From JAZKFT01 sp965246935 (GTDB lineage Bacteria; Bacteroidota; Bacteroidia; Chitinophagales; Chitinophagaceae), in NCBI GenBank assembly GCA_965246935.1, contig CBDFGC010000004.1, positions 248,001 to 312,000 on the forward strand: 64,000 bases of DNA. Direction: 5' to 3'. Position 1 is the first letter of the stretch; every line of letters begins with the position of its first letter. Below are positions 23,862 through 33,986 of this stretch, piece after piece. The notes under the pieces were generated by a model. It did no database searches. It was not told where the DNA came from and saw only the letters and a program-made list of their open reading frames with translations. The position numbers and the translations under genes were made by a program.

Positions 23862-26345
23862 TTAATCGGTAGCATCATCGTTATTAATACCTCTCTTATT
23901 CTTTTTAATGGTATCTTTTAGCTTTCCAAAGCGGTAGTTCAGGCTGATGGTGAAGGATCGGTAATACAGTTCATTGGAATTGATTTGGGTGAAGTCTGGC
24001 CCTGTTATTTCTTCCCGTTTATATCTATACCTGGTAATGGGATTATTTACAGCAGCGGACAGGGTGATTTTACTTTTTTCGAAATCTTTCTGCACATTAA
24101 AAGTGGAACCGGTAAAGCCATTGCTTTTTGCCTGCACACCCGATATACCACCGCTGTTCAGGGTAAGATCCGCATTTAGCCGCCATCCCTTTTGAAAGCG
24201 GTATGCGCCGGATACATTTACATAACTATTCCAGCCTGCATTAGTAATCCACACTTTATTTACATTCGTTTTTGATGATATGTGTCGAATATCACTGTTC
24301 AAACGGACACTTCCGTTTTTAGTAATCGGATAATTCACATATATATTGGTTTTTAGTATCCTTGCACTACCTATATTGTCAAATGTAGTACGGGTAATAT
24401 TTGTAACGGAGTCATACACCGAAACCGGGCTGATCAGATCGTTTAACAGCATGCAGCCCAGTGCAATATTAACCGTTGCTTTTTTTGATTTCGTATAGCT
24501 GAGCTGGAAAACATTTGTATAGGCCGGTTTCAGCTTTGGATTACCGGCCGACTCAAAACTTGGATTGGAGCGGTCAATAAAAGGATTTAACTGGTTGATA
24601 CCCGGCCGCTGAATACGGTTGGTATAACTGGCATTCAGGCTGCTTCTGTTTTTAAATTTCCGGTTGATGGTAGCCGATGGAATAATACTCAGATACTGTT
24701 GCTTTACCTGCGACGCATTGGAAATAAAATCACCATCAATCATCGTTTGTTCAATGCGTAACCCGGCTTTAAATCCCCAGCTTTTTATGCTAAACTGGTA
24801 CGTATTGTAAGCTGCCAATATATGCTGATCATTACGATACGTATTGGTCCGGGATTTATCCAATACATAATTTCCCTTGGCCGAGTCAAACAGATGGTAT
24901 TGAAAATCACTGCTGTTTTTTCTCAGTATCGATTTTACACCGGCTTCCATAGCTACTTTTTTTACCATCTGTACATAATCTAACTGAAATGTTTGTTCGG
25001 AAGCCCTTCCTTCATTTGCCTGGCGGTAATCGGGATTTTTAAAGTGGATGGCATTGGACACATCCAGACCCGCAAACTGGTGATTGCTGTATTCCAGGTA
25101 GCGGTACGACAATGTTAACAGCCGCTCTTTGCTTTTTTTAAAACCTAATTGATAGTTCAGGGCCATATCTGTTCCTTCTCCTCTGCTATTATTATTGTTG
25201 ACGATATCATACCGTTGTAAAATACTACCGGCTGCCGTAAGCAGCGTTTGTTGATCCGTAAGGCCGGTTGTACGGTTGCCGTTCCTGTTAAATTGTGCGG
25301 AGATCAGATGAAGGCTGTCTATTTCATAACTTAATTCAGTACCCACATAGGCAGTCTTACTATCTGCTTCCCTGGTACTGTTCTGGTTCAGGTTGGTTAG
25401 GGTATCTCCCTTTGTAACCCGGTTGCTGAAGTTTCTGTTGACAGGTGCGGTATTCCCGTTGGCGCCACCCATGACGGATATACCAAACTTACCTTGTTTA
25501 AAACCCACAAATCCGCCGGCACCGGGCCCACCGTAAGGGAACCTGTAATTCAGATTGATAGTACCTGTATACCCGTTATCCATTTTTTTACTGGTAACAA
25601 TATTAATAATACCTGCCAGTCCTTCTGCATCGTATTTGGATGAAGGACTGGTTATTACTTCTATGCTGATGATGGTGGATGCCGGCATACTTCGTAAAAT
25701 AGCTGTAGGATTTCTTTCAATCATACCGGATGGTTTTCCATTAATCAATATTTTATAACCGGTACTTCCTTTCAGCAAAATGTTATCATCACCATCAACA
25801 GACAGAAAAGGAACTTTACGCATCATTTCCCATACACTGCTGCTCTTGCTTTCGGGGTCAGCCTGCATATCATAAATAATCCGGTCCGTTTCCTGCCTTA
25901 CCAGTGGCTTCGTTGCCATTACGACCACATCTCCTAAAAAACCAGCCATACTACGCATAGGTATTCTACCCAAATACCCTGTTTTCTTACTGCTATCCGT
26001 ACCGTCAACAGTTATCATTTTTGTACGGTAACCAACTGCCACAATTTTAATAACAGATGTCAGTACGTAGGGCACCATAAAAACAAATGATCCGTCTGTT
26101 TTGGTCATCATTCTTTTCAAAGTACGACCAGTGTCAGTCCCCAATTCGATTGTTACAGAAGGAAGCGGCTTGTTGGTAGCGGAATCTATTACAACACCAT
26201 AAATAGTATAACCGCCGGACTTTACCTGGGAAAAAGCATTTTTGCTTACACAGGTCATTCCGGCAACCAGTAGCAATACTATTAAAATCTGCATTTTCAA
26301 GTGGTTGGTTGTCCGTCGTCTATTCTTATTCTTTTGAATTATCAT
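23862..26345 (-). CDS. outer membrane beta-barrel protein with carboxypeptidase-like plug (TonB-dependent receptor type)
   Basis: The 827-residue protein has a signal segment (MQILIVLLLVAGMTCVSKNAFS, about 18-39), a CarboxypepD_reg-like Ig domain (YTIYGVVIDSATNKPLPSVT), a plug domain (about 150-255, with MRKVPFLSVDGDDNILLKGS and ILRSMPASTIISIEVITSPS), and a long C-terminal barrel of alternating strands (OMP_b-brl_3 type). It should sit in the outer membrane; the substrate is not evident. No SusD partner is adjacent. It is divergent from a LytS-type kinase and LytTR regulator, a pairing seen in other Chitinophagaceae, so that system may control it. The DNA ends with a terminal sequence rich in Asp (NNDDATD). 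Confidence 0.88.
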   Translation of the reverse strand: MIIQKNKNRRRTTNHLKMQILIVLLLVAGMTCVSKNAFSQVKSGGYTIYGVVIDSATNKPLPSVTIELGTDTGRTLKRMMTKTDGSFVFMVPYVLTSVIKIVAVGYRTKMITVDGTDSSKKTGYLGRIPMRSMAGFLGDVVVMATKPLVRQETDRIIYDMQADPESKSSSVWEMMRKVPFLSVDGDDNILLKGSTGYKILINGKPSGMIERNPTAILRSMPASTIISIEVITSPSSKYDAEGLAGIINIVTSKKMDNGYTGTINLNYRFPYGGPGAGGFVGFKQGKFGISVMGGANGNTAPVNRNFSNRVTKGDTLTNLNQNSTREADSKTAYVGTELSYEIDSLHLISAQFNRNGNRTTGLTDQQTLLTAAGSILQRYDIVNNNNSRGEGTDMALNYQLGFKKSKERLLTLSYRYLEYSNHQFAGLDVSNAIHFKNPDYRQANEGRASEQTFQLDYVQMVKKVAMEAGVKSILRKNSSDFQYHLFDSAKGNYVLDKSRTNTYRNDQHILAAYNTYQFSIKSWGFKAGLRIEQTMIDGDFISNASQVKQQYLSIIPSATINRKFKNRSSLNASYTNRIQRPGINQLNPFIDRSNPSFESAGNPKLKPAYTNVFQLSYTKSKKATVNIALGCMLLNDLISPVSVYDSVTNITRTTFDNIGSARILKTNIYVNYPITKNGSVRLNSDIRHISSKTNVNKVWITNAGWNSYVNVSGAYRFQKGWRLNADLTLNSGGISGVQAKSNGFTGSTFNVQKDFEKSKITLSAAVNNPITRYRYKREEITGPDFTQINSNELYYRSFTISLNYRFGKLKDTIKKNKRGINNDDATD

Positions 26346-26591
26346 GTTATTTTAGTTGCCTGTATTTATTAACCTTTTGCAAATATTTGCAAGGTGTACA
26401 GGCTATCGAAATGATTATGTTGTATCGGGATAAATGACTGACAGAATGAATTTTTTAACTGACTAATCTCTTGACTGGCCCAAACAGGAATTCTGTCAGC
26501 TATTCCTGCCCATTCGTCAGGTAAGTGTAGCTGCGTAGGATCAGGCGATTGATATTTACAGTTTGAAACTATACAAAAGCGGAAAAATAAA

Positions 26592-27632
26592 ATGGAGCAA
26601 CTACTTGGCACACCGGCAAAAAAGAAGTCTGATAGCAGGATTCTTTTTATTATTTTATTGTTTGCCTGCGTTCCGGTTTATTGGGCCGCTTTATTTTATA
26701 TTGAAGCTGTTACCCACCAGGAAATTGAAGAGCTGGCAGTGGCAGCGGCTGTTTGTTTTTTTGGATGCTTTTATATTGGCTGGCGTTTACCGCCGCTATG
26801 GAAATCCGAAAACAGGCAGGTATTACGTTTTCAGCGCTCTGTGCTTGGCATTATTATCATAGCTGGCATCATCTTTCTTTTTGCCCATGCCGACTTTCAG
26901 CTTCATGGTATGCCGGCCATTAATTTATTATTGTTTTGGTTGCCCTTTATTATCCTGGCGGTAGCTGTAGGTGCATTTGTTAATCTTGTTCGCATCACCA
27001 TCAACAAACAATTACAGCAGGCTAATGTAACGGCTGCACAAAGCCGTAGCGAACTGCATTTGTTGCAATCGCAACTGAGTCCGCATTTCTTGTTCAATAC
27101 CTTAAATAATTTATACGGGCTTTCGATTTCCCAACATGAAAAAATACCCACCCTGTTGTTAAAACTGTCTGATTTGCTACGCTACTCCATCTATGATGCT
27201 AAAGAATTGTTTGTTCCCTTACAGGCAGAAGTAGCTTATATAAACAATTATATTGATTTCGAAAAAATCCGCATTGGTGACAGGCTCCGTTTAATTACCT
27301 CTATTGAGCCGGTTACGGATCCTAAAATGATGATTGCCCCCATGCTACTGATTGTATTTATCGAAAATGCCTTTAAACATTCCAGGAACACAATAGAAAA
27401 TAAAGTATTCATAGAAATTGAACTAAAGCGTTGGGGCGATTTAATTCTGTTTTCCATAAAAAATTCGCATAGTGGTATAAAGGAGCAAAATAATATGCTG
27501 AAAACGGATAGCGGGCTGGGCCTTTCGAACGTACGGAAAAGGCTTCAACTATTATATGGCGGTGAACACGATTTGAAGATAGAAAACAAAGAGGGGTTCT
27601 ATAATGTAATGTTGCAATTAAAGCTAAAGTAG
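26592..27632 (+). CDS. LytS-type sensor histidine kinase
   Basis: The 346-residue protein has four membrane segments (about 17-37, 49-66, 83-100, 108-135) and no periplasmic sensor domain. The His_kinase domain (PF06580 type) contains LSPHFLFNTLNNLYG with phospho-acceptor His165, and a HATPase region with FIENAFKHS (Asn259) and GLGLSNVRKRL. It should phosphorylate the LytTR regulator encoded 1 bp downstream. The long open frame includes a start at MEQLLGTP, which places the first membrane helix normally. Divergent from the barrel-protein gene. Confidence 0.92.
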   Translation: MEQLLGTPAKKKSDSRILFIILLFACVPVYWAALFYIEAVTHQEIEELAVAAAVCFFGCFYIGWRLPPLWKSENRQVLRFQRSVLGIIIIAGIIFLFAHADFQLHGMPAINLLLFWLPFIILAVAVGAFVNLVRITINKQLQQANVTAAQSRSELHLLQSQLSPHFLFNTLNNLYGLSISQHEKIPTLLLKLSDLLRYSIYDAKELFVPLQAEVAYINNYIDFEKIRIGDRLRLITSIEPVTDPKMMIAPMLLIVFIENAFKHSRNTIENKVFIEIELKRWGDLILFSIKNSHSGIKEQNNMLKTDSGLGLSNVRKRLQLLYGGEHDLKIENKEGFYNVMLQLKLK

Positions 27633-27633
27633 T

Positions 27634-28344
27634 ATGGAAAAATTGAATTGCGTAATAGTAGATGATGAACCCATCGCCAGGGATATTGTACAAACCTATT
27701 GTGCTCACCTGCCCAACCTTACGATTGTGGCCTCCTGCGGCAATGCCCTGGAGGCAAAAGCTGTTCTGCAAATGTATAAAGTGGATATTCTTTTTCTGGA
27801 TATTAATATGCCGGTATTGAGTGGTATTGCTTTTTTAAAAACCCTTAAAAATCCACCGCAGGTAATTTTTACAACAGCCTATAAAGAGCATGCCGTGGAT
27901 GCCTTTGATTTATCGGCTTGTGACTACCTGTTAAAACCGTTTTCACTGGAACGCTTTATGATAGCTGTGGACAAAGCCATTGAAAGATTACAGGGAAACC
28001 TGGCAATCAACCAGGAGCCTGCAGAAACAAGTAAGGATGCCTTTTTTTTTATTAAAGCGGATGGTAAAATATACAAGGTGCTGCATGATGATTTGTTGTT
28101 TGCCGAGGCTAAGGGTAATTACACCAGCATAGTGACAACTCAAAACACCTTACTACCTGTTGTCACCTTTTCAAACTTCGAAGAACTACTTCCGAAGAAC
28201 CTGTTCCTGCGGGTACACCGTTCCTTTATTATCAACAAATCCAAAATCACCCATATTGAAGGCAACCGGGTTTTTGTTGATAACAACGAAATACCAATTG
28301 GAAGCAATTACAAAGAGGAATTTTTAAAAGTGTTAGGTATCTGA
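27634..28344 (+). CDS. LytTR family response regulator
   Basis: A receiver domain (residues 1-120) with acidic pocket Asp10/Asp11, phospho-acceptor Asp56 in DILFLDINMP, Thr in VIFTTAYKEH and Lys in DYLLKPF is followed by a LytTR DNA-binding domain (about 135-235; DLLFAEAKGNYTSIV, LFLRVHRSFIINKSKI). LytTR proteins bind paired direct repeats near promoters. The gene follows the kinase stop by a single base, so the two are translationally linked. Likely target by position: the divergent barrel-protein gene. Confidence 0.93.
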   Translation: MEKLNCVIVDDEPIARDIVQTYCAHLPNLTIVASCGNALEAKAVLQMYKVDILFLDINMPVLSGIAFLKTLKNPPQVIFTTAYKEHAVDAFDLSACDYLLKPFSLERFMIAVDKAIERLQGNLAINQEPAETSKDAFFFIKADGKIYKVLHDDLLFAEAKGNYTSIVTTQNTLLPVVTFSNFEELLPKNLFLRVHRSFIINKSKITHIEGNRVFVDNNEIPIGSNYKEEFLKVLGI

Positions 28345-28429
28345 ATCAGGCGGGAAACAGGTTAAGTAATTATCGTTACAACCTAATTAAGCATGTGGCT
28401 AAAGCCTGTTGAATGACGCTGCTTTTACA

Positions 28430-28449
28430 CCGTTGGTTGAACCCAACGG
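28430..28449. repeat. 7-bp inverted repeat after the LytTR gene
   Basis: CCGTTGG and CCAACGG enclose 6 nt. There is no T-run, so it is more likely one of the dispersed palindromes than a terminator. The 28345-28618 spacer also holds a second hairpin (28517-28543, GACAGGT/ACCTGTC arms). Confidence 0.4.
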
Positions 28450-28618
28450 CAATGAATATAAGCATCTCCTACTTTTTCCCGGGGTAAAAATACAGGACAG
28501 ACTACGGAGGAAAAAAGACAGGTGATTGATCCGATTACCTGTCATTTACTGTTTTAAAATACAGGTTCATAATCCACTTAATTTTACCGGCTTACTCATT
28601 TACAAACAGGTGCATTTA

Positions 28619-31600
28619 GTGGATAAAAGCATAACAGCCTCTACCGGCCAGCCGGATCCCATCATTCTTAACGGCATCCGCATGGCCAGCCTTACCGAAA
28701 GCATTATCGCAAAATACAGTGCATTAATGGATGAAGAGGGCCTTCGGGGCAAATACATAATAGCTGAACAATTGAGCCTGAACCGGGGTGTATTTACCGG
28801 TAAGTTCGGTACGCTTCCGACGCCCATTATCACCGTACTGCAGGATGGTGAAAAAATAACGCTTACCTGCACCTGCCCCTACAACGAAGCCAAACTATGC
28901 GAACACCAGTCGCAGGTGCTGTACGGCATAATCCGGCAGGAAGACCTGCTGATTTTTTTTGATGAAAAGCGGCGGAGTGAACGGTTGAGAAAGCTGGCTG
29001 CTGATTATGGCCTGGAATACGAACAAGACCTCGACCAATTCTTTGAAATCAGCTACCTGGAAAACAAACTGATTATTACGCCGAGGCTGGCATCCCTGCT
29101 ACCGGTTACGAATGACAGCCTGAATTCCATTACTAATTTGTTGTTACCGGTGGCAAAAGACAGTTCTTCCAATCAAAAAATAGTTGCGGAAGGAATCACC
29201 TGGTGCATTATCATCAAAAAGCATAAATCATACAGGAATATAGTAATCGCATTATACCATTCGCCCACCACCAAAGAAGGCAAACCGAAAAACCCGCTCA
29301 TCTTAATGGATTCATTGCCCCTGATCTGGGAAACGGAAGATGTGCAAAGTATTAGATTTTTTACAACTATATCAAAGTTTCAGAATAATATCAGTACCCA
29401 AATAACAGAAACAGCTATTACCGGCCTGAAAGCCGTTGTAAAAAACCCGCTGAACCTGCCTGTTTATTACCACAACAGCGAAGCATCCGAAAATGTAATT
29501 GCCAGTGCATTAACGGCGGTAAACCTCGGCAACATTACCAGCAATATTGCACTAACCGTACGTCAGAAAGGTGCTTTTTATGAAATAAGCGGCAAGCTGG
29601 AAGTGGACGGAACGGCCATTGAATTAAAAGATATTCAATTGGCATTTACCTGTTTTATTCAGGCAGGCAATACGCTGTACTTAGTGAAGAATTTACAAAG
29701 CTTAAACATCATTAATTTCTTTAAAAAGAAACCCGGATCACTGCTGATTCATTCCTCCAAATACGGAGCATTTAAAAATGGCTTATTGGAAAAGCTGGAA
29801 GCGAATACCAGCATTAGTTACACCTACATCAGGCCGGCAACACCCAGCCAGATGGAACGATACGGCTTTTATGCAGAAAAAGAAAAAATTATCTATCTGT
29901 CTGATTCCGGTAATTATGTTTCAATCATCCCGGTGATGAAATATGGGGATATAGAGATCCCCATTCGCAGCAAAAAGGGGGTGTATGCCACCGATGAAAA
30001 AGGTGTTGAATTTGCCGTGCAGCGGGATACGCAACTGGAGGATGCTTTTACCGCTATGCTTACCCGGCAGCATCCGGATTTTAGGGAACAATTAGAAGAT
30101 GTGTTGCCTGAATTTTATTTGCACAAAGACCGTTTTTTAAATGAGGACTGGTTTCTGAATGCGTTTGAGGACTGGCGGACTGCAGGCATTTCCATTTATG
30201 GATTTAATGAAATCAGTGGTAACAAATTAAATTCGTACAAAGCCAAAATTACCGTGCAGGTAACCTCCGGAATTAACTGGTTTAATGCCGAAATAAAAGC
30301 CCGCTTTGGCAAGAAGAAAGCATCACTGAAACAGATTCATAAAGCCATCGTAAACAAGAGCAAATTCGTAACGCTGGATGATGGTACACAGGGCATTTTA
30401 CCGGTAGCGTGGATTGAAAAATTATCCGGCTTTTTTGATGTATGCGAAATTTATGATATTGAAAACCTGCGAACACCTAAAATTAATTATGCCGCCGTTG
30501 CCAGCCTGTATGATGCCGAAATGCTGAGCAATGAAGTACAGGAAGAACTAACGATTTACCAGGATAAATTAGCCGGTTTCGAATCTATTAAAGCAGTAGA
30601 AACGCCGGCCACTTTATTAGCCACATTACGCCCTTACCAGCAGCAGGGATTAGCCTGGCTGAACTTTCTGGACGATTTTAATTTTGGTGGTATCCTGGCA
30701 GATGATATGGGCCTTGGCAAAACGGTACAGATACTTGCGTTCATCCTGAGCCAGCGGGAAAAAGTAGCCCGGAATACCAACCTGTTGGTAGTACCCACTT
30801 CGCTCCTTTTTAACTGGCAGGCCGAGGTGAATAAGTTTGCCCCGGGGATTGCCATGCTTACGCTGCATGGCGCCGAAAGAGACAGCAACATTCAGCGCTT
30901 TGGTGACTATGAAATCGTAATGACCTCCTATGGCACGCTGCTTTCCGACATTCAATTACTGAAAGCCTACCCGTTCAATTATATTTTCTTAGACGAATCG
31001 CAGAACATTAAAAACCCCGATTCGCAGCGGTACAAAGCGGTGCGGCTACTGCAATCCCGCAATAAAATTGCCATTACCGGTACGCCCATTGAAAACAATA
31101 CGTTCGACCTGTACGGACAGCTTTCTTTTGCCTGCCCCGGCCTGCTGGGCAGCAAGCAATTTTTTAAGGATACCTACTCCACGCCCATTGATACTTTTAA
31201 AGTAAGCAAGCGGGCTAAAGAATTACAGGAAAAAGTAAAGCCCTTTATCCTGCGGCGTACCAAACAACAGGTAGCTACTGAACTGCCGGAAAAAACGGAA
31301 GTAGTGCTACATTGTGAAATGGGTCCGGCGCAACGCAATATTTACAACGCCTACGAAAAGGAATTTAGGGAGTACATCTCTGCCACTACCAACGAAGAGC
31401 TACCTAAAAATGCAATGAATGTGCTACGCGGCCTCACCCGCCTGCGGCAAATATGCAACAGCCCATTATTATTGAAAGAAGAAAAAATAAAAGAATCGGC
31501 CTCTACTAAAATAGCCGTGCTGATGGAGCAGATTGAAAACAAATCATCACAGCATAAAATACTGGTATTCTCGCAGTTTGTGAGTATGCTGGAACTGATA

Positions 31601-32005
31601 CGGGTGGAACTGGAGCAACGGATGATTGGCTATGCCCTGCTGACCGGCAGCACCCAAAACCGCAGTGCCGTAGTAGATTCGTTTGAAAATAACCCTGGCA
31701 TCCGGGTATTTCTCATCAGCCTGAAAGCCGGCGGTACGGGCCTCAATCTCACCGCTGCCGACTACGTGTATATTGTTGATCCCTGGTGGAACCCCGCCGT
31801 AGAAAACCAGGCTATTGACCGGGTGTACCGCATTGGCCAACAAAAACACGTAGTAGCCGTGCGGCTGATTTGCCCGGATACGGTAGAGGAAAAAATACTG
31901 CAATTACAGGAAACAAAGAAAGGGCTGGCGGAGGGATTGGTTGGAGGTGCTGTAGTGCAGACGCTGGATAAAGAGGAGTTGTTGGGGTTGCTGGGAGATT
32001 ATTGA
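28619..32005 (+). CDS. SWIM zinc-finger SNF2-family helicase/ATPase
   Basis: This very large Swi2/Snf2 ATPase starts with a SWIM finger, CTCPYNEAKLCEH (about 28868-28906), which probably binds DNA or protein. A long central SNF2-associated region follows, then two RecA-like lobes: the ATPase motif GGILADDMGLGKTVQ (about 30690-30730), motif II DESQ (about 30990), and a C-terminal lobe with SLKAGGTGLNLTAADYVY and IDRVYRIGQ. Such bacterial SNF2 proteins are thought to remodel protein-DNA complexes such as stalled RNA polymerase. The open frame extends back to a TTG at 28526 that lies inside a hairpin, so a GTG at 28619 or ATG at 28682 is more likely; I give 28619 as the outer plausible start. 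Confidence 0.9.
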   Translation: MDKSITASTGQPDPIILNGIRMASLTESIIAKYSALMDEEGLRGKYIIAEQLSLNRGVFTGKFGTLPTPIITVLQDGEKITLTCTCPYNEAKLCEHQSQVLYGIIRQEDLLIFFDEKRRSERLRKLAADYGLEYEQDLDQFFEISYLENKLIITPRLASLLPVTNDSLNSITNLLLPVAKDSSSNQKIVAEGITWCIIIKKHKSYRNIVIALYHSPTTKEGKPKNPLILMDSLPLIWETEDVQSIRFFTTISKFQNNISTQITETAITGLKAVVKNPLNLPVYYHNSEASENVIASALTAVNLGNITSNIALTVRQKGAFYEISGKLEVDGTAIELKDIQLAFTCFIQAGNTLYLVKNLQSLNIINFFKKKPGSLLIHSSKYGAFKNGLLEKLEANTSISYTYIRPATPSQMERYGFYAEKEKIIYLSDSGNYVSIIPVMKYGDIEIPIRSKKGVYATDEKGVEFAVQRDTQLEDAFTAMLTRQHPDFREQLEDVLPEFYLHKDRFLNEDWFLNAFEDWRTAGISIYGFNEISGNKLNSYKAKITVQVTSGINWFNAEIKARFGKKKASLKQIHKAIVNKSKFVTLDDGTQGILPVAWIEKLSGFFDVCEIYDIENLRTPKINYAAVASLYDAEMLSNEVQEELTIYQDKLAGFESIKAVETPATLLATLRPYQQQGLAWLNFLDDFNFGGILADDMGLGKTVQILAFILSQREKVARNTNLLVVPTSLLFNWQAEVNKFAPGIAMLTLHGAERDSNIQRFGDYEIVMTSYGTLLSDIQLLKAYPFNYIFLDESQNIKNPDSQRYKAVRLLQSRNKIAITGTPIENNTFDLYGQLSFACPGLLGSKQFFKDTYSTPIDTFKVSKRAKELQEKVKPFILRRTKQQVATELPEKTEVVLHCEMGPAQRNIYNAYEKEFREYISATTNEELPKNAMNVLRGLTRLRQICNSPLLLKEEKIKESASTKIAVLMEQIENKSSQHKILVFSQFVSMLELIRVELEQRMIGYALLTGSTQNRSAVVDSFENNPGIRVFLISLKAGGTGLNLTAADYVYIVDPWWNPAVENQAIDRVYRIGQQKHVVAVRLICPDTVEEKILQLQETKKGLAEGLVGGAVVQTLDKEELLGLLGDY

Positions 32006-32237
32006 ATAAACGGGGTCGACAGAGAGTAATATTGAAATTGTATACATGACAAAAGAAACTTAAATTTAATTGAAAGCAAAGAATGATGATTTGAAAAGGG
32101 CATAGAAATAAGTACTTTTAGACAATAATAATAGACAATTAGAGGTACATTAAAGTATCTTCAAATTAATATTTAGACATTCGCGTACTTTTATAAAAAT
32201 ATGGCTTTCTGAGGAATAATACTTCTAAACAAAAAAT

Positions 32238-33857
32238 ATGAAAAAGTTTGCTGATTTAAATTTAGGATTTGGTGATGCTGAAAATTATATAAGGAAAGAA
32301 AACAAAGAACTACTAAATAGATATTTTATAAGAACTGATGAATTAGATTCAATTTTGAAGCCTACAAACTATTTTATAGTAGGAGATAAAGGCACAGGAA
32401 AAACTGCATATTCGCTCTACTTATCAAATAATGACTTTAATAACACTTTCTCTTATTTAAATCACATTAGAGAAACTGAATACGTTAAGTTTATAAAATT
32501 AAAAAGGGAGAATCATTTAACATTAACGGAGTATACAAACATTTGGAAGGTTTTGATTTATTTGCTACTTTCTCAACAAATCCAAAAAGGAGAAAAAGAA
32601 AGTATTTTCTTTAGTAGTTTTTCAAAATTTAAGCCTTTACAAGACACCATAAATTCCTTTTATAAATCAGCGTTTTCACCTGAAATTATCTATGCATTGA
32701 ATATAATAGAAGAAACTAAAATCGTTGCAGAGTTATTACATGAACACTTTAAGATTTCCGGAGAAGACAAGCAGGCTCAATCATTTGTAGAAAGTAAATT
32801 TCAAATCAACTTACTTTATATTCAAAAGAAGTTTGAAGCGGCTCTATCATCAATAAAACTTGAAAAAAGCCATATTCTTTTTATTGATGGTATAGATATT
32901 CGCCCTAGAAATATTGAATTTGAAGATTATTTAGAATGTGTAAAGGGATTAGCAAATGCTGTATGGACACTCAATAACGATTTTTTTTCAAAAATTAAAG
33001 ATTCCAAAGGAAGAATGAAAGTTATGATTCTTGTAAGACCTGATATTTTTTCTCAGCTTGGATTACAAAATCTTAACAATAAAATTAGGGACAATGGAAT
33101 TTTACTTGACTGGAAGACTACCTATCCTGAATATGCAAACTCTGGATTATTTAAATTGGCTGATAATATTTTGAATTCTCAACAAAATGAATTCTTTGCA
33201 TTAGGAGTAGCATGGAACTATTATTTTGCATTTAGTAATCAAAATAGAAACGGAAAGCAAGATTATTCTTTTGTTTCGTTTTTAAGATTTTCTATGTTTA
33301 GGCCTCGAGATATAATTACAATGATGAAAATTTTACAAGAGAATATTAAAGAGGATAAACAGAGGAAGCTACCAATAGTTGATGCTTTAGATTTTGATAG
33401 CCCAAGATTTAGAACAAAGTATTCTGATTATTTATTAGGCGAAATAAAAGATTATTTAGCCTTTTATCATTCAGACTCTGACTATGAATTGTTTCTTAAA
33501 TTTTTCGAATACCTGAATGGAAGGGCGCATTTTGACCATAATGAATTTATGCATTGCTATGACCAATTTGCAAATCATATTGAAAAAAACGACTTAAACA
33601 TTCCTGTTTTTTTTGAATCTAGTGACAAATTTTTACAATTCTTGTTTGATCTTAACGTAATTTGTTATATTGAGGATACAGAAGATGCAGAGCCTCATAT
33701 ACATTGGTCATACAGAGAACGAACATACTCAAATATAAATCCAAAAGTAAAGGAAGGGGTCAGATATGGAATTCATTATGGACTTCAAAAAGCTTTCAAT
33801 ACTGGTAAAAAATTCGAGAAAAGAGTAATAAATAAAAACAGAAGGGTCGACAAATGA
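32238..33857 (+). CDS. Sll1717-type P-loop ATPase
   Basis: The 539-residue protein opens MKKFADLNLGFGDAENYIRK, the typical N-terminus of the Sll1717 P-loop ATPase family, with Walker A VGDKGTGKTA (48-57) and Walker B ILFIDGID (213-220), then a helical region (about 240-500) without recognised domains. Family members are scattered across bacteria and often sit in variable regions; their function is not settled. Codons here are far richer in A/T than in the flanking SNF2 and TPMT genes, a sign of horizontal acquisition. A probable partner, an AbiJ-NTD4-type protein, follows 129 bp downstream on the same strand. No promoter was recognised in the 232-bp spacer upstream. Confidence 0.8.
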   Translation: MKKFADLNLGFGDAENYIRKENKELLNRYFIRTDELDSILKPTNYFIVGDKGTGKTAYSLYLSNNDFNNTFSYLNHIRETEYVKFIKLKRENHLTLTEYTNIWKVLIYLLLSQQIQKGEKESIFFSSFSKFKPLQDTINSFYKSAFSPEIIYALNIIEETKIVAELLHEHFKISGEDKQAQSFVESKFQINLLYIQKKFEAALSSIKLEKSHILFIDGIDIRPRNIEFEDYLECVKGLANAVWTLNNDFFSKIKDSKGRMKVMILVRPDIFSQLGLQNLNNKIRDNGILLDWKTTYPEYANSGLFKLADNILNSQQNEFFALGVAWNYYFAFSNQNRNGKQDYSFVSFLRFSMFRPRDIITMMKILQENIKEDKQRKLPIVDALDFDSPRFRTKYSDYLLGEIKDYLAFYHSDSDYELFLKFFEYLNGRAHFDHNEFMHCYDQFANHIEKNDLNIPVFFESSDKFLQFLFDLNVICYIEDTEDAEPHIHWSYRERTYSNINPKVKEGVRYGIHYGLQKAFNTGKKFEKRVINKNRRVDK

Positions 33858-33986
33858 TAATTGTTATTGTGAAGTTTTAAATTTTTATAGCATTCAATAT
33901 TTTATTACCAACTATTTTTAGTATTAGACAAGATATATCACATCCCAAAGCACTGCTTTTTGCATTACAATAAAGAATGAAAACAA

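Noticed and set aside
28526..28618. Start of the SNF2 gene at the TTG at 28526
   Set aside because: The TTG lies within a hairpin (28517-28543) and the added residues are not family-like.
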